A program made the translations under genes and the position numbers. The notes under the pieces are model-generated. The model was not told the DNA's origin. It saw only the letters and a program-made list of their open reading frames with translations, and did not search any database. This document shows, piece after piece, positions 19,914 through 30,487 of a stretch of 57,956 nucleotides of DNA. The stretch is from the NCBI RefSeq assembly GCF_000173775.1, contig NZ_ACCD01000027.1, positions 1 through 57,956 of the forward strand. The letters run 5' to 3'. Positions within the stretch are counted from its first letter, which is position 1; each line of letters opens with the position of its first letter. Source of the DNA: Yersinia rohdei ATCC 43380. Lineage in GTDB: Bacteria; Pseudomonadota; Gammaproteobacteria; Enterobacterales; Enterobacteriaceae.

Positions 19914-20837
19914 ATGTTTAGAATTAGACAACCCAACCTGACCCTCAACCTGAATCCTATTAAAGATAATCCGCCCAAAACAGACACCGAAAACCTACTC
20001 GAGTCACTGAAAAAACATCAGAAATATTTAATATGGCAAGATAGCAGCCAAACAATAATAAAACAGGAATATCAAAGACATACAGACATCACTACACCGA
20101 AGGAAACCGCCATCATAGCACCCAATAATATTGCTCTCCCCGCTAACCATATACGGCTAGGAACAGATAAAGGGGTAATACGTAGCCAATTCCCGACAAA
20201 ACAATCGGTTCCTCCCTATATTGAGATGTTAGGAGAAAAGCGGGTAACTGTATTGGTTGTTATCGGGGAGAAAAGTATATTTAGCTACAATTGTGGTATG
20301 AAACCTTACCCCCCTTATTTTAAAACAGCAGAAAACAATGCCTCTTACAAAATAGATATTCGGGCTGAAACATACCCAGGTGCCGAAGGTTACACAATCA
20401 AAACGCCTAATCAAACGCCACTCCAAAATAACCATATTGCAGTTCCAGTTATTCACATTACTGATTGGAAGGATAAAACAGCATTACATGCTAAGGAAAT
20501 GATGGCACTGGCAAAACGTATCGTTGAGTTACACGATGAGAGGTTCAATATTTATGCGGCTATTGGAGAAAAACGATACCCCAGTAGGGCAGTTGAAGCT
20601 GAGTGCAAAGCACTTCCAGTGATTCATTGTAGTGCTGGTGTTGGGCGTACCGGGCAACTTATCGCCGCGATGGAATTGACCAACCCAAAATCATCACAAA
20701 GCTTGGAATCAATAATTAAAACTCTGCGTGAACAAGGAGGGCCGGATATGGTGCAGACGGAAGGTCAGATGAGGGAATTAATTGATTTAGCTGAAATAGT
20801 CGGCAAACCGTTATGGGCTAAAGACGAGCGAAGATAA
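19914..20837 (+). CDS. YopH-like protein tyrosine phosphatase
   Basis: A 307-residue protein whose residues from about 75 on resemble the catalytic domain of the Yersinia plasmid effector YopH. Landmarks in order: NHIRLG (about 78-83, YopH NYIQVG region), VTVLVVIG (111-118), VPVIHITDWKDKTAL (177-191), the phosphatase loop HCSAGVGRTG with Cys239 and Arg245, and MVQTEGQ with Gln281 and Gln285, the two YopH Q-loop glutamines. The general acid D187 is kept, but the WPD loop reads W185-K186-D187. The first ~55 residues (MFRIRQPNLTLNLNP...) are much shorter than YopH's chaperone-binding and adaptor region, and I do not recognise them. The gene is visibly AT-richer than its neighbours mscS and fbaA, suggesting acquisition. 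It stands alone, with no chaperone or secretion gene nearby. Active phosphatase likely; secretion by a type III system is inference only. Confidence 0.85.
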   Translation: MFRIRQPNLTLNLNPIKDNPPKTDTENLLESLKKHQKYLIWQDSSQTIIKQEYQRHTDITTPKETAIIAPNNIALPANHIRLGTDKGVIRSQFPTKQSVPPYIEMLGEKRVTVLVVIGEKSIFSYNCGMKPYPPYFKTAENNASYKIDIRAETYPGAEGYTIKTPNQTPLQNNHIAVPVIHITDWKDKTALHAKEMMALAKRIVELHDERFNIYAAIGEKRYPSRAVEAECKALPVIHCSAGVGRTGQLIAAMELTNPKSSQSLESIIKTLREQGGPDMVQTEGQMRELIDLAEIVGKPLWAKDERR

Positions 20838-20892
20838 ATAATTATCCATTTGTCGATAATGACATTTATGTATGCAAGACAGAGCCGATGAC

Positions 20893-20919
20893 GAAAAAAG
20901 GCCCCGCAGGGCCTTTTAT
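20893..20919. terminator. Bidirectional terminator between the phosphatase gene and fbaA
   Basis: AAGGCCC-type stem (AAGGCCCC GCA GGGCCTT) flanked by AAAAAA on the left and TTTTAT on the right. It is strongest for the minus strand (fbaA) with six T residues and plausible for the plus-strand phosphatase gene. Confidence 0.8.
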
Positions 20920-20940
20920 ATCGAGTGAAACAGTATCGAA

Positions 20941-22020
20941 TTACAGAACGTCTTTCGCGTTCAGTTCTTCAAATGCTTTTTCCAAACGAGCAACCATAGT
21001 CACCTGTGCAGCACGCAGCCACGCACGTGGGTCGTAGTATTTCTTGTTAGGTTTGTCCGCGCCTTCTGGGTTACCCAGTTGGCCTTGCAGATAGCCTTCG
21101 TTTTTCTTGTAGTAGTTCAGAATACCTTCCCACGTTGCCCATTGGGTGTCGGTGTCGATATTCATTTTAACTACGCCGTAGCTTACTGCTTCTTTGATTT
21201 CAGCAGCAGTAGAACCTGAACCGCCGTGGAACACGAAGTTCAAGCTGTTGTGCGGCAGATTGTGTTTCTTAGAAACATAATCCTGAGAATCACGCAGAAT
21301 AGTTGGGGTCAGTTTCACGTTACCTGGTTTGTACACACCGTGCACGTTACCAAAAGAAGCTGCGATGGTGAAACGTGGGCTGATCGCGTTCAGTTTTTCG
21401 TAAGCGTAATCAACATCTTGTGGTTGAGTATACAGAGATGATGCGTCCATATGGCTGTTATCCACGCCATCTTCTTCACCACCAGTACAACCCAGCTCGA
21501 TTTCCAGCGTCATACCCAGTTTTGACATACGAGTCAGGTATTTGCTACAAATTTCAATGTTTTCTTCCAGGGACTCTTCAGACAGGTCGATCATGTGAGA
21601 AGAGAACAGCGGTTTGCCGGTGGCAGCAAAGTGTTTCTCGCCCGCATCCAACAACCCGTCTAACCATGGCAGCAATTTCTTGGCGCAATGGTCGGTATGC
21701 AGAATAACTGGAACACCATAGTGCTCAGCCATCTGATGTACATGGTGTGCACCAGAGATAGCGCCCAAAATTGCCGCACCTTGTGGTACGTCAGTTTTCA
21801 CGCCTTTACCTGCGATAAATGCTGCACCACCGTTAGAGAACTGAACGATAACTGGCGCACGCACTTTGGCTGCTGTTTCCAGCACTGCGTTGATAGAGTC
21901 GGTGCCGACACAGTTAACTGCTGGCAGAGCAAAGTTGTTTTCTTTTGCTACTGCGAACACTTTCTGCACGTCATCACCTGTGATGACACCTGGTTTTACG
22001 AAATCAAAAATTTTAGACAT
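20941..22020 (-). CDS. fbaA: Class II fructose-bisphosphate aldolase
   Basis: Zinc-dependent aldolase of glycolysis, 359 residues. The zinc-binding and catalytic motif ILHTDHCAKKLLPW is at about 105-118, ELGCTGGEEDGVDNS at about 174-188, and FHGGSGSTAAEI (phosphate binding) near 265. Full length compared with E. coli (359). Last gene of epd-pgk-fbaA; a strong terminator follows. Confidence 0.98.
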   Translation of the reverse strand: MSKIFDFVKPGVITGDDVQKVFAVAKENNFALPAVNCVGTDSINAVLETAAKVRAPVIVQFSNGGAAFIAGKGVKTDVPQGAAILGAISGAHHVHQMAEHYGVPVILHTDHCAKKLLPWLDGLLDAGEKHFAATGKPLFSSHMIDLSEESLEENIEICSKYLTRMSKLGMTLEIELGCTGGEEDGVDNSHMDASSLYTQPQDVDYAYEKLNAISPRFTIAASFGNVHGVYKPGNVKLTPTILRDSQDYVSKKHNLPHNSLNFVFHGGSGSTAAEIKEAVSYGVVKMNIDTDTQWATWEGILNYYKKNEGYLQGQLGNPEGADKPNKKYYDPRAWLRAAQVTMVARLEKAFEELNAKDVL

Positions 22021-22105
22021 GTACGTTGTCCTGTTTCGTCGACTGAAGATAGCAGCTATCCGGGAGGATAGGCCCTAAATGTAAATCGGTTTTACTGCTT
22101 TCAAA

Positions 22106-22140
22106 GCCCGTAGGCTTGATTCGCTAAAAGCGAAACGGGC
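22106..22140 (-). other. Nested hairpin in the pgk-fbaA spacer
   Basis: GCCCGT/ACGGGC (22106-22111 with 22135-22140) encloses TTCGC/GCGAA with a TAAAA loop. It lies in the 144-bp spacer. It may serve as an mRNA processing or stability element, or as a partial terminator; no T-run follows on the minus strand. Confidence 0.4.
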
Positions 22141-22164
22141 GGCTCTCGCCCCCCGTTATCTAAA

Positions 22165-23328
22165 TTACTGCTTAGCGCGCTCTTCCAGCATCACAACCGC
22201 TGGCAGTTTTTTCCCTTCAACGAACTCAAGGAAAGCGCCACCGCCGGTAGAGATATAGGAGATTTGGTCAGCAATGCCGAACAGGTCGATTGCTGCCAGC
22301 GTGTCACCACCGCCAGCGATAGAGAATGCTTCGCTCTCGGCAATGGCGCGAGCGACTATCTCAGTCCCTTTACGGAAGTTAGGGAATTCGAACACACCAA
22401 CTGGGCCATTCCACAGAATGGTTTTGGCGTTTTTCAGGATCTCAGCCAGACGCTCCGCAGAGACGTCACCCAAGTCCAGAATTTGCTCGTCATCTTTGAT
22501 TTGATCAGCAGGTTTCAGTGTGGCAGCTGCTGTTTCAGAAAACTCAGTAGCAACACGCACATCTGTTGGAACTGGGATATCACAAGTTTCCAGCAGGCGT
22601 TTTGCTTCTGGAATCAGGTCTGCTTCGTACAGAGATTTACCCACATTGTGGCCTTGAGCGGCAACGAAGGTATTGGCGATACCGCCACCAACAATCAGTT
22701 GGTCTGCAATTTTAGACAGCGCACCCAGAACAGTCAGTTTGGTTGAAACTTTAGAACCACCAACGATGGCAACCATTGGACGCGCTGGGTTACCCAGAGC
22801 TTTACCCAATGCTTCCAGTTCTGCTGACAACAGCGGGCCGGCACAAGCGATAGGCGCAAATTTACCCACACCATGAGTGGAAGCCTGTGCGCGGTGAGCA
22901 GTACCAAAAGCATCCATCACATACACGTCACAAAGTGCAGCATATTTCTTGGACAGCGCTTCGTCGTCTTTCTTTTCGCCTTTGTTAAAGCGAACGTTTT
23001 CCAGCACAACCAACTCGCCAGTTGCAACTTCAACGCCATCCAGATAGTCTTTCGCCAGACGAACCGGAGCAGACAGTTTGTCTTTCAAGTAGTTAACTAC
23101 TGGCAGCAAGGAGAACTCTTCGTTGTACTCGCCTTCGGTCGGGCGACCCAGGTGAGAGGTAACCATTACTTTAGCGCCTTGCTTCAGTGCGGCTTCAATG
23201 GTCGGCAGAGATGCACGGATACGCGCATCAGAAGTCACTTTGCCATCTTTTACCGGAACATTGAGATCCGCACGGATCAGCACACGCTTACCAGCCAGAT
23301 CCAGATCGGTCATCTTAATTACAGACAT
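22165..23328 (-). CDS. pgk: Phosphoglycerate kinase
   Basis: Glycolytic ATP-forming kinase, 387 residues, identical in length to E. coli. N-domain substrate motif [11 protein letters not shown] (about 15-25), [11 protein letters not shown] (about 57-67), hinge and ATP site [13 protein letters not shown] (about 189-201) and GGGDTLAAI (about 342-350). Middle gene of epd-pgk-fbaA. Confidence 0.98.
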   Translation of the reverse strand: MSVIKMTDLDLAGKRVLIRADLNVPVKDGKVTSDARIRASLPTIEAALKQGAKVMVTSHLGRPTEGEYNEEFSLLPVVNYLKDKLSAPVRLAKDYLDGVEVATGELVVLENVRFNKGEKKDDEALSKKYAALCDVYVMDAFGTAHRAQASTHGVGKFAPIACAGPLLSAELEALGKALGNPARPMVAIVGGSKVSTKLTVLGALSKIADQLIVGGGIANTFVAAQGHNVGKSLYEADLIPEAKRLLETCDIPVPTDVRVATEFSETAAATLKPADQIKDDEQILDLGDVSAERLAEILKNAKTILWNGPVGVFEFPNFRKGTEIVARAIAESEAFSIAGGGDTLAAIDLFGIADQISYISTGGGAFLEFVEGKKLPAVVMLEERAKQ

Positions 23329-23430
23329 GGTGAATCCTCTTGTTGATTCTTTTTAAAGTTGCATAAGCTGCACATTAACGCTGAAGTAACCGCAATAAAG
23401 CACGGTAAAACAAGTCATTAGCATGCCATA

Positions 23431-24447
23431 CTAGAAACCACTCCCGGCCATCGCCAATGTCGTATCCAACATTCTATTGGCGAAACCCCATTCGTTATCG
23501 CACCATACCAACGTCTTAATCAGGTGCTTCCCACTGACCCGCGTCTGTGTGCAATCGACTATTGCACTGTGCGGATCATGGTTAAAATCCGTCGACACCA
23601 ATGGTAATTCCGTATAGTCAACTATACCACGAAATGCGCCTCTTGCTGCCTTTTGCAAAAGCTGGTTAACCTCGGCTACACCAACTGGGCTTGTAACGCT
23701 AACGCTTAAATCGATCGCCGTTACATTGATGGTGGGTACCCGCACCGAAATCGCTTCAAACCTGTCGCAAAACTTCGGAAAAATACGAGTTATCCCTGCG
23801 GCCAGTTTGGTATCTACCGGGATAATTGACTGACTTGCTGCTCGGGTACGGCGTAAATCCTGATGATAAGCATCAATAACGGGCTGGTCATTCATGGATG
23901 AATGTATGGTGGTGACAGTGCCGGATTCGATGCCATAAGCCATATCCAACAACTGAATAATAGGAATAATACAGTTAGTCGTACAGGATGCATTGGAAAC
24001 AATTCGATGCTCAGCTTGTAAATCCTGGTGGTTAACACCATACACCACCGTAGCATCCAAATCATGGCCACCGGGATGGGCAAACAGTACCTTTTTGGCA
24101 CCGGAGGTTAAATGCGCCTCGCCATCGGCACGGCTACCATACACACCGCTACAATCCAGAACGACATCAATTCCTAACTCACCCCAGGGTAACTGCCCTA
24201 TTTCTGGCTGATGTAACAGCCGGATAATATCGTCCCCGACGTATAACTTGTCACATTCCTGACGAACATCCCAGGCAAACCGGCCGTGGCTGGAGTCATA
24301 CTTCAACAGATGGGCCATCCCTTCCGCATTAGCCAACTCATTAATGGCCACGACAGAAATTTCTGCCCGGCGGCCTGATTCATACAGTGCGCGTAAAACG
24401 CTACGGCCAATACGGCCAAAGCCATTTATCGCTATGCGGATTGTCAT
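23431..24447 (-). CDS. epd: Erythrose-4-phosphate dehydrogenase
   Basis: GAPDH-family NAD enzyme that oxidises erythrose 4-phosphate to 4-phosphoerythronate for pyridoxal phosphate synthesis, 338 residues (E. coli 339). NAD motif [16 protein letters not shown] at 6-21 and the catalytic Cys in [12 protein letters not shown] (about 152-163). Identification as Epd over GapA rests on operon position before pgk and on Epd-like sequence ([16 protein letters not shown]). First gene of epd-pgk-fbaA. Confidence 0.95.
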   Translation of the reverse strand: MTIRIAINGFGRIGRSVLRALYESGRRAEISVVAINELANAEGMAHLLKYDSSHGRFAWDVRQECDKLYVGDDIIRLLHQPEIGQLPWGELGIDVVLDCSGVYGSRADGEAHLTSGAKKVLFAHPGGHDLDATVVYGVNHQDLQAEHRIVSNASCTTNCIIPIIQLLDMAYGIESGTVTTIHSSMNDQPVIDAYHQDLRRTRAASQSIIPVDTKLAAGITRIFPKFCDRFEAISVRVPTINVTAIDLSVSVTSPVGVAEVNQLLQKAARGAFRGIVDYTELPLVSTDFNHDPHSAIVDCTQTRVSGKHLIKTLVWCDNEWGFANRMLDTTLAMAGSGF

Positions 24448-24591
24448 GTTACTCCCTGTCGCTGGTTATTATCATGCAACCTTATAGCCTACTTCAGCGC
24501 ACCCTAAGATGTTAATCGTCGTATCACAATTCAGCCAGAATCTACCTGGTTTTTCCTCAGCTAAATCGGCTGAAATGGAAAGTGAATTATA

Positions 24592-24607
24592 ACTGAAACG
24601 CTTCAGC
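24592..24607. promoter_or_regulatory. Probable Cra (FruR) operator upstream of epd
   Basis: ACTGAAACGCTTCAGC matches the palindromic Cra consensus GCTGAAWCGWTTCAGC with only two deviations (first base, and C for W). Cra control of epd-pgk-fba is established in E. coli. It lies about 145 bases upstream of epd; a looser half-site GCTGAAAT sits at about 24569. Confidence 0.65.
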
Positions 24608-24678
24608 CAGAATAAACCAAACTAATCATAAAAGGAATATCTGCTTGATAAAGGGCACAATTCATCCATCAATTGGTG

Positions 24679-24706
24679 AAAAAAAAGGCCGCAGAAGCGA
24701 CCTTTT
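24679..24706 (-). terminator. Rho-independent terminator of tktA
   Basis: Minus-strand stem AAGGTCGC/GCGGCCTT with a TTCT loop, followed by a run of T residues. It starts about 55 bases past the tktA stop. Confidence 0.85.
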
Positions 24707-24761
24707 AACATCGGTATTACCGAGGATTGCCATCCTCTTTACACCTTGAAAACAGCTGCTG

Positions 24762-26756
24762 TTATTTCAACAGCGCCTGAGCTTTCGCCACCACGTTTTC
24801 TACAGTGAAACCAAACTCTTTGAACAGCAATTCAGCTGGGGCAGATTCACCGAAGGTGGTCATCCCAACAACTGCGCCATTCAGGCCAACATATTTGTAC
24901 CAGTAATCAGCAATACCGGCCTCAACTGCCACGCGAGCGCTGACAGCAGATGGCAATACGGATTCACGGTAAGCAGCATCTTGTTTGTCGAATGCATCAG
25001 TTGATGGCATAGACACAACACGGACTTTACGGCCAGCCGCAGTCAGTTGATCCGCAGCAGCAACCGCCAGTTCAACTTCAGAACCGGTCGCAATAAAGAT
25101 CAATTCAGGTTGACCAGCACAATCTTTCAGCACATAAGCGCCTTTAGAAATGTTGGCTAACTGCTCAGCAGTACGCGGCTGTTGTGCCAGGTTCTGACGA
25201 GAGAAAATCAGTGCGCTTGGGCCGTCTTTACGTTCCAATGCATACTGCCATGCCACTGCAGACTCAACCTGATCACATGGACGCCACGTGCTCATGTTTG
25301 GTGTAACACGCAAGCTCGCCATCTGCTCAACTGGCTGATGGGTTGGGCCATCTTCGCCCAGACCGATAGAGTCATGGGTGTAAACAAAGATGCTGCGGAT
25401 TTTCATCAGTGCGGCCATGCGCACTGCGTTACGCGCATATTCCACAAACATCAGGAAGGTCGCGCCGTAAGGAATGAAACCGCCGTGTAACGCGATGCCG
25501 TTCATGATGGCAGACATACCAAATTCACGAACACCGTAATGGATGTAGTTACCCGCCAGATCATCACTCAGTGATTTAGAGCCAGACCAGATAGTCAGGT
25601 TACTTGGTGCCAGGTCAGCAGAGCCGCCCAGGAATTCAGGTAATACTTTACCGAAAGCTTCCAGCGCATTTTGTGATGCTTTACGGCTGGCAATCTTGGC
25701 CGGATTCGCTTGCAACTCTTCGATGAATTTCTTGGACTCAGTTGCCCAGTTAGCAGGCAATTCGCCACTAACACGACGTTTGAATTCAGCAGCCAGTTCT
25801 GGATAGGCTTTGGCGTAAGCGGCGAACTTCTCGTTCCAAGCTGCTTCTTTCGCCTGACCGGCTTCTTTGGCATCCCACGCGGCATAAATATCCTGTGGAA
25901 TTTCGAATGCGGGGTATTTCCAGCCCAGTGCTTCACGGGTTGCCGCGACTTCATCGGCACCTAATGGTGCGCCGTGGGAGTCATGAGTGCCGGCTTTTTT
26001 CGGTGAACCAAAACCAATAATGGTTTTGCACATCAGCAGTGATGGTTTGTCAGTAACTTTATGGGCGGCTTCAATGGCTGCTTTGATGGAATCAGCGTTA
26101 TGGCCATCAACACCACGAACCACATGCCAGCCGTAAGCTTCGAAACGGGCAGCGGTGTCATCAGTGAACCAACCTTCAACGTGACCGTCGATGGAGATCC
26201 CATTGTCATCATAGAAAGCCGTCAATTTGCCCAGCTTCATGGTACCCGCCAGAGAGCAAACCTCGTGAGAGATGCCTTCCATCATGCAACCGTCACCCAT
26301 AAATGCATAGGTGTGGTGATCAACAACATCATGGCCAGGGCGGTTAAACTGCGCGCCCAGCGTGCGTTCTGCAATCGCAAAACCTACTGCGTTAGCAATA
26401 CCCTGACCCAATGGGCCGGTAGTGGTTTCTACGCCAGCGGTATAACCATATTCAGGGTGACCTGGCGTTTTAGAATGCAGTTGGCGGAAGTTTTTCAGTT
26501 CTTCCATCGGCAAATCATAGCCAGTGAGGTGCAGCAAGCTATAGATCAACATAGAGCCGTGACCATTCGACAAGACGAAACGGTCACGATCAGCCCAGTG
26601 TGGATTGGTTGGATTATGGTTCAGGTAATCACGCCACAGAACTTCGGCAATATCTGCCATGCCCATAGGGGCGCCGGGGTGGCCGGAATTCGCTTTTTGC
26701 ACTGCGTCCATGCTTAATGCGCGGATCGCGTTGGCAAGCTCTTTACGAGAGGACAT
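24762..26756 (-). CDS. tktA: Transketolase 1
   Basis: Thiamine diphosphate enzyme of the non-oxidative pentose phosphate pathway, 664 residues (E. coli 663). The ThDP/Mg motif [12 protein letters not shown] (about 154-165), [12 protein letters not shown] near 23-34, and the catalytic acid region [18 protein letters not shown] near 434 are present. Length and sequence are those of TktA. Separated from epd by its own terminator. Confidence 0.98.
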   Translation of the reverse strand: MSSRKELANAIRALSMDAVQKANSGHPGAPMGMADIAEVLWRDYLNHNPTNPHWADRDRFVLSNGHGSMLIYSLLHLTGYDLPMEELKNFRQLHSKTPGHPEYGYTAGVETTTGPLGQGIANAVGFAIAERTLGAQFNRPGHDVVDHHTYAFMGDGCMMEGISHEVCSLAGTMKLGKLTAFYDDNGISIDGHVEGWFTDDTAARFEAYGWHVVRGVDGHNADSIKAAIEAAHKVTDKPSLLMCKTIIGFGSPKKAGTHDSHGAPLGADEVAATREALGWKYPAFEIPQDIYAAWDAKEAGQAKEAAWNEKFAAYAKAYPELAAEFKRRVSGELPANWATESKKFIEELQANPAKIASRKASQNALEAFGKVLPEFLGGSADLAPSNLTIWSGSKSLSDDLAGNYIHYGVREFGMSAIMNGIALHGGFIPYGATFLMFVEYARNAVRMAALMKIRSIFVYTHDSIGLGEDGPTHQPVEQMASLRVTPNMSTWRPCDQVESAVAWQYALERKDGPSALIFSRQNLAQQPRTAEQLANISKGAYVLKDCAGQPELIFIATGSEVELAVAAADQLTAAGRKVRVVSMPSTDAFDKQDAAYRESVLPSAVSARVAVEAGIADYWYKYVGLNGAVVGMTTFGESAPAELLFKEFGFTVENVVAKAQALLK

Positions 26757-27228
26757 GTTTTACTCCAGGTCGGATTAAAAAAGCGTTCAAGTTTACCATT
26801 TTCTCAGACTCAGCATTGAAACGGCAATCACTAAAACCAAATGAGCTATAACTTCCATATTAATGGCTAATGGAATCTGCTGATTTTCAGAATAAAGCTA
26901 TAGCTGTCACGCCCGAGTCGGGTTAACCTCGCTGCGTTTTTAGCCACATATGAGGCGGTTAAACACTCAATGGGCCAGAAGTGCTCGTTTTTGCAAACAG
27001 GCCAGTACTAACCATACTTTGCATCAACAATTTCGGGCAAGACCTATTGGCGACAGAGTAGAACAACCGCCGTCGTTTCAACAGCTATTAATGCGATAGT
27101 TAACGAGAATGTGATAGTGGTTATCGGCCCATCAGCATAAATAGATAACAGCGATTAACACGTTATTGTCATTTATAGAACAGCCCTATCCAATGATAAA
27201 AATGGCATAACCACAGGAAGAAAGTGTA
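26757..27228. other. tktA-loiP divergent intergenic region
   Basis: 472 bp without a convincing gene. It should carry the two divergent promoters. A GC-richer patch at 26905-26990 stands out but matches no element I can name; no ERIC core is seen. Confidence 0.4.
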
Positions 27229-27981
27229 ATGAAAATTCGTACCTCAATGATTGTACTGAGCCTTACGGCATTGCTGAGCGGCTGCCAGAATATGAATACC
27301 GATGGCTTGATGCAGTCCGGCGCTCAAGCATTTCAGGCCGCAACCCTGAGTGATGCCGATGTAAAAAACTTCAGCGAACAATCTTGTGCAGAAATGGATC
27401 AGAAAGCCCAGATAGCTTCCGCTGATAGCGATTACGGTAAGCGCCTAGCAAAAATCTCAGCTGCATTGGGTGATAATATCAATGGTACGCCAGCCAACTA
27501 TAAGGTTTACGTCACTAAAGATGTCAATGCCTGGGCGATGGCTAATGGCTGCATCCGTGTGTACAGCGGCTTGATGGATATGATGACAGACAATGAAGTG
27601 GAGGCGGTACTTGGCCATGAAATGGGCCATGTGGCGTTAGGACATACTCGTAAAGCCATGCAGGTCGCCTATGGTACAACCGCCCTGCGCACTGCTGCCG
27701 CCTCTGCGGGAGGGATTGCCGGTCAACTATCGCAGTCTCAATTGGCCGATATTGGTCAGAAACTAGTGAACGCCCAGTTCTCCCAGAAACAAGAAAGCGA
27801 AGCCGATGATTACTCATTCGAATTACTGAAAAAACAGGGTATCGATCCTAACGGCTTAGTCACCAGTTTCGAAAAACTGGCCACTATGGAGGCTGGCCGC
27901 ACCAGCAGCATGTTTGATGACCACCCATCCTCACAAGCCCGAGCTGACCATATTCGCCAACGTATTGCCAGCGGTCAGTAA
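27229..27981 (+). CDS. loiP: M48-family outer-membrane metalloprotease lipoprotein LoiP
   Basis: A 250-residue lipoprotein zinc protease (E. coli LoiP/YggG), related to BepA and implicated in envelope protein quality control under low osmolarity. Signal peptide with lipobox LLSGC, the acylated Cys at about residue 19. Zinc motif HEMGH (about 130-134) and the third-ligand Glu in EADDYSF (about 191). Preceded by AGGAAGAAAG. Convergent with the Rieske ferredoxin gene. Confidence 0.95.
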   Translation: MKIRTSMIVLSLTALLSGCQNMNTDGLMQSGAQAFQAATLSDADVKNFSEQSCAEMDQKAQIASADSDYGKRLAKISAALGDNINGTPANYKVYVTKDVNAWAMANGCIRVYSGLMDMMTDNEVEAVLGHEMGHVALGHTRKAMQVAYGTTALRTAAASAGGIAGQLSQSQLADIGQKLVNAQFSQKQESEADDYSFELLKKQGIDPNGLVTSFEKLATMEAGRTSSMFDDHPSSQARADHIRQRIASGQ

Positions 27982-28009
27982 ATTGAAGAAATACAGTTAA
28001 CATTTACGG

Positions 28010-28028
28010 TGCCTGCTTCTGGCAGGCA
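28010..28028. terminator. Hairpin between loiP and the Rieske ferredoxin gene
   Basis: TGCCTGC/GCAGGCA stem with a 5-base loop between the two convergent genes. The T-tract is poor, so it is a weak candidate. Confidence 0.4.
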
Positions 28029-28047
28029 TCGGTATTTATCTCTCAGA

Positions 28048-28362
28048 TTAACTTTCAGCTATTTCAATCTGAATTTGTCCAGCATCTACTCGTACTGGAT
28101 AGGTTTGTAAATCGCGATCACCTGGTTCTCGCAGGCATTGACCGGTTCGAATATCAAATAATGCCCCGTGCAATGGGCATTCAATGGTCGCGTCGTCGAC
28201 AAATCCCTGACTTAACAATGCATTGGCATGAGGACAAATATCTTCCATCGCGAAATATTCACCATCAATTATATAAATACCTATTTTTTTCCCTTCGACT
28301 TGAGCCGAGAAAGGAAAGTCAGGTTTAACATAACTTACCTTACAGACATTGAACCATCCCAT
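28048..28362 (-). CDS. Rieske [2Fe-2S] ferredoxin, non-haem iron oxygenase type
   Basis: A small 104-residue soluble electron carrier. The Rieske ligands are complete: CPHANALLSQG (Cys and His, about 43-45) and CPLHGALFD (Cys and His, about 62-65). Size and single-domain layout match the ferredoxin components of ring-hydroxylating dioxygenases (BphF-like) and NirD-type proteins. No oxygenase or reductase gene is nearby, so its partner is unknown. It occupies the place downstream of speA where E. coli has speB, but a strong terminator separates it from speA. Confidence 0.88.
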   Translation of the reverse strand: MGWFNVCKVSYVKPDFPFSAQVEGKKIGIYIIDGEYFAMEDICPHANALLSQGFVDDATIECPLHGALFDIRTGQCLREPGDRDLQTYPVRVDAGQIQIEIAES

Positions 28363-28453
28363 TGAAACGCCCCCATAGCCTGCATGGCAAAGATAAAAAT
28401 CATTAATGTAAGTGTGGATTATATTTAGTTAATAACCAGTGCTGACATCAACA

Positions 28454-28481
28454 AAAAGGGCAAACCTAAGTTTGCCCTTTC
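28454..28481 (-). terminator. Rho-independent terminator of speA
   Basis: Minus-strand 10-bp stem AAGGGCAAAC/GTTTGCCCTT with a TTAG loop and a T-run after it, about 30 bases past the speA stop. Confidence 0.9.
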
Positions 28482-28507
28482 ATCAAGATTGATTCCGTCG
28501 TTAGCCG

Positions 28508-30487
28508 TTATTCATCTTCGAGATAAGTGTAGCCGTACAGGCCCGCTTCAAACTCTTCCATAAATTGTGCTTGTAACTCGGTATCCAGATCCGTTTCTTT
28601 CACTTGATCACGGAAATGAGCCAGCAGCTTCTCTGGGTTCAATTGAACATATTCCAGCATATCTGCCACGGTATCGCCTTCATCGGTTTGTTCAACTTCA
28701 ACCGTGCCATCAGGGAAGACATACACATCAACTGCGGCGGTGTCGCCAAACAAGTTGTGCATGTTGCCCAAGATTTCCTGATAAGCACCCACCATAAAGA
28801 AGCCCAAAAGTGGTGGGTTTTCTGCATCATATGGCGGCATTGGCATAGTGGTTGCTACCCCATCACCATCAATATAATGGTCGATGGTGCCGTCAGAGTC
28901 GCAAGTGATATCGAGCAAGACTGCGCGGCGCTCTGGTGGCTTGTCTAACCCTTCTAATGGCAATACTGGGAAGAGCTGATCAATACCCCAGGCATCCGGC
29001 ATGGACTGGAACAGCGAGAAATTGACATACAGCTTGTCTGCCATACGCTCTTGCAGCTCGTCGATGATGGGCCGGTGCGCACGGTTGCTCGGATCCAGTT
29101 GTTTTTGAATCTCATTGCAAATGCTCAGATAGAGCTCTTCAGCCCATGCGCGTTGCGTCAGTTCCAACATGCCGTGCGCATACTGGGTGTGCACGTCATG
29201 CAAGTCCATTTGGCTATCATGCAACCATTCGCGCAGGGAGCGACGGTTTTCTGGCTCTTGCATTTCTAGCCAGGTGTCCCACAAGCTTTCCAGCGCCCGT
29301 GGCGCATCAGTAGCCGGCGGTTGTGGCTCATTGAACTCATTACGTTCTACGCCGATAACATTGGAAACCAGCACGGTGTGATGTGCGGTAACTGCGCGGC
29401 CTGATTCGGTAATGACAGTTGGATGTGGCAAACCGTGCTCATTACAAGCATCACCAATCCCCCAGATAACGTTATTGGCATATTCATTCAAGCCATAGTT
29501 AACCGAGCAATCAGATTGAGATCGCGTCCCTTCGTAATCGACCCCCAAGCCGCCGCCGACATCGAAGCACTGGATATTGACGCCCAGCTTGTGGAGCTCC
29601 ACATAGAAACGCGCGGACTCACGCACACCGGTGGAAATATCACGAATATTGGAGAGCTGTGACCCCAAATGGAAATGCAATAACTGCAAGCTTTCTAAGC
29701 TATTGGCTTCGCGCAGCATATCAACCAGTTGCAAGACCTGAGTTGCAGACAAGCCGAATTTGGATTTTTCGCCGCCGCTGGCCTGCCATTTACCTGAACC
29801 TTGTGATGCCAGACGCGCGCGCACACCCAAACGCGGTACCACATTCAAGCGCTCGGCTTCTTCCAGTACCATTTTGATTTCTGACATCTTTTCGATGACC
29901 AGATAAACTTTATGGCCCAGTTTTTCGCCAATCAATGCCAGGCGAATATATTCACGGTCTTTATAACCGTTACAGACAATAACTGAGCGAGTCATACCGG
30001 CATGTGCCAGTACTGCCATCATTTCAGCTTTAGAGCCCGCTTCCAGCCCTAACGGTTCGCCGGAATTAACCAATGACTCGATAACCCGGCGGTGTTGGTT
30101 TACTTTAATCGGGTAAACCAAAAAGTAATCGCCTTCATAGCCAAACGACTCACGCGCGCGTTTAAACGCACCATTAATTGAGCGCAGGCGATGCTGCAAA
30201 ATTTGTGGAAAACAGAATAAGGCAGGCAGACGTTGCCCCTGCTCAAGCTGCATTTTTTTGACGAGTTGCGCCAGATCGACACGTGCCTCACGAACATCCG
30301 GATCAGGGCAAACACTGATATGACCCAGTTCATTGACGTCATAATAGTTGCCACCCCAGTAGGCGACGTTATATGTGCTCAGCATCTTGCTGGCATTACG
30401 ATCATTCATGGCAACCTCCTGCATGGAGCGTAAAGAAACATGTGCGCCCGCAGCTGACGGACGGCCAATCAAGTTATCATCAGACAT
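28508..30487 (-). CDS. speA: Biosynthetic arginine decarboxylase
   Basis: PLP-dependent decarboxylase making agmatine from arginine, the first step of the arginine route to putrescine; 659 residues (E. coli 658). The PLP lysine is K128 in [11 protein letters not shown], with the alanine-racemase-like barrel up to about residue 380 and [13 protein letters not shown] binding the phosphate. The C-terminal [15 protein letters not shown] holds the substrate-binding Cys/Asp. speB is absent downstream; agmatine is presumably handled by aguA/aguB 10 kb away. Confidence 0.98.
   Translation of the reverse strand: MSDDNLIGRPSAAGAHVSLRSMQEVAMNDRNASKMLSTYNVAYWGGNYYDVNELGHISVCPDPDVREARVDLAQLVKKMQLEQGQRLPALFCFPQILQHRLRSINGAFKRARESFGYEGDYFLVYPIKVNQHRRVIESLVNSGEPLGLEAGSKAEMMAVLAHAGMTRSVIVCNGYKDREYIRLALIGEKLGHKVYLVIEKMSEIKMVLEEAERLNVVPRLGVRARLASQGSGKWQASGGEKSKFGLSATQVLQLVDMLREANSLESLQLLHFHLGSQLSNIRDISTGVRESARFYVELHKLGVNIQCFDVGGGLGVDYEGTRSQSDCSVNYGLNEYANNVIWGIGDACNEHGLPHPTVITESGRAVTAHHTVLVSNVIGVERNEFNEPQPPATDAPRALESLWDTWLEMQEPENRRSLREWLHDSQMDLHDVHTQYAHGMLELTQRAWAEELYLSICNEIQKQLDPSNRAHRPIIDELQERMADKLYVNFSLFQSMPDAWGIDQLFPVLPLEGLDKPPERRAVLLDITCDSDGTIDHYIDGDGVATTMPMPPYDAENPPLLGFFMVGAYQEILGNMHNLFGDTAAVDVYVFPDGTVEVEQTDEGDTVADMLEYVQLNPEKLLAHFRDQVKETDLDTELQAQFMEEFEAGLYGYTYLEDE

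Larger units (their letters stand above)
24448..24761. other. epd upstream region and tktA terminator
   Basis: 314 bp without a gene. It holds the Cra-like operator and the tktA terminator listed separately, and the epd promoter, which I do not resolve. Confidence 0.5.

Noticed and set aside
23431..24447. GapA glyceraldehyde-3-phosphate dehydrogenase
   Set aside because: The fold is shared, but position upstream of pgk-fbaA and the Epd-like sequence favour erythrose-4-phosphate dehydrogenase.
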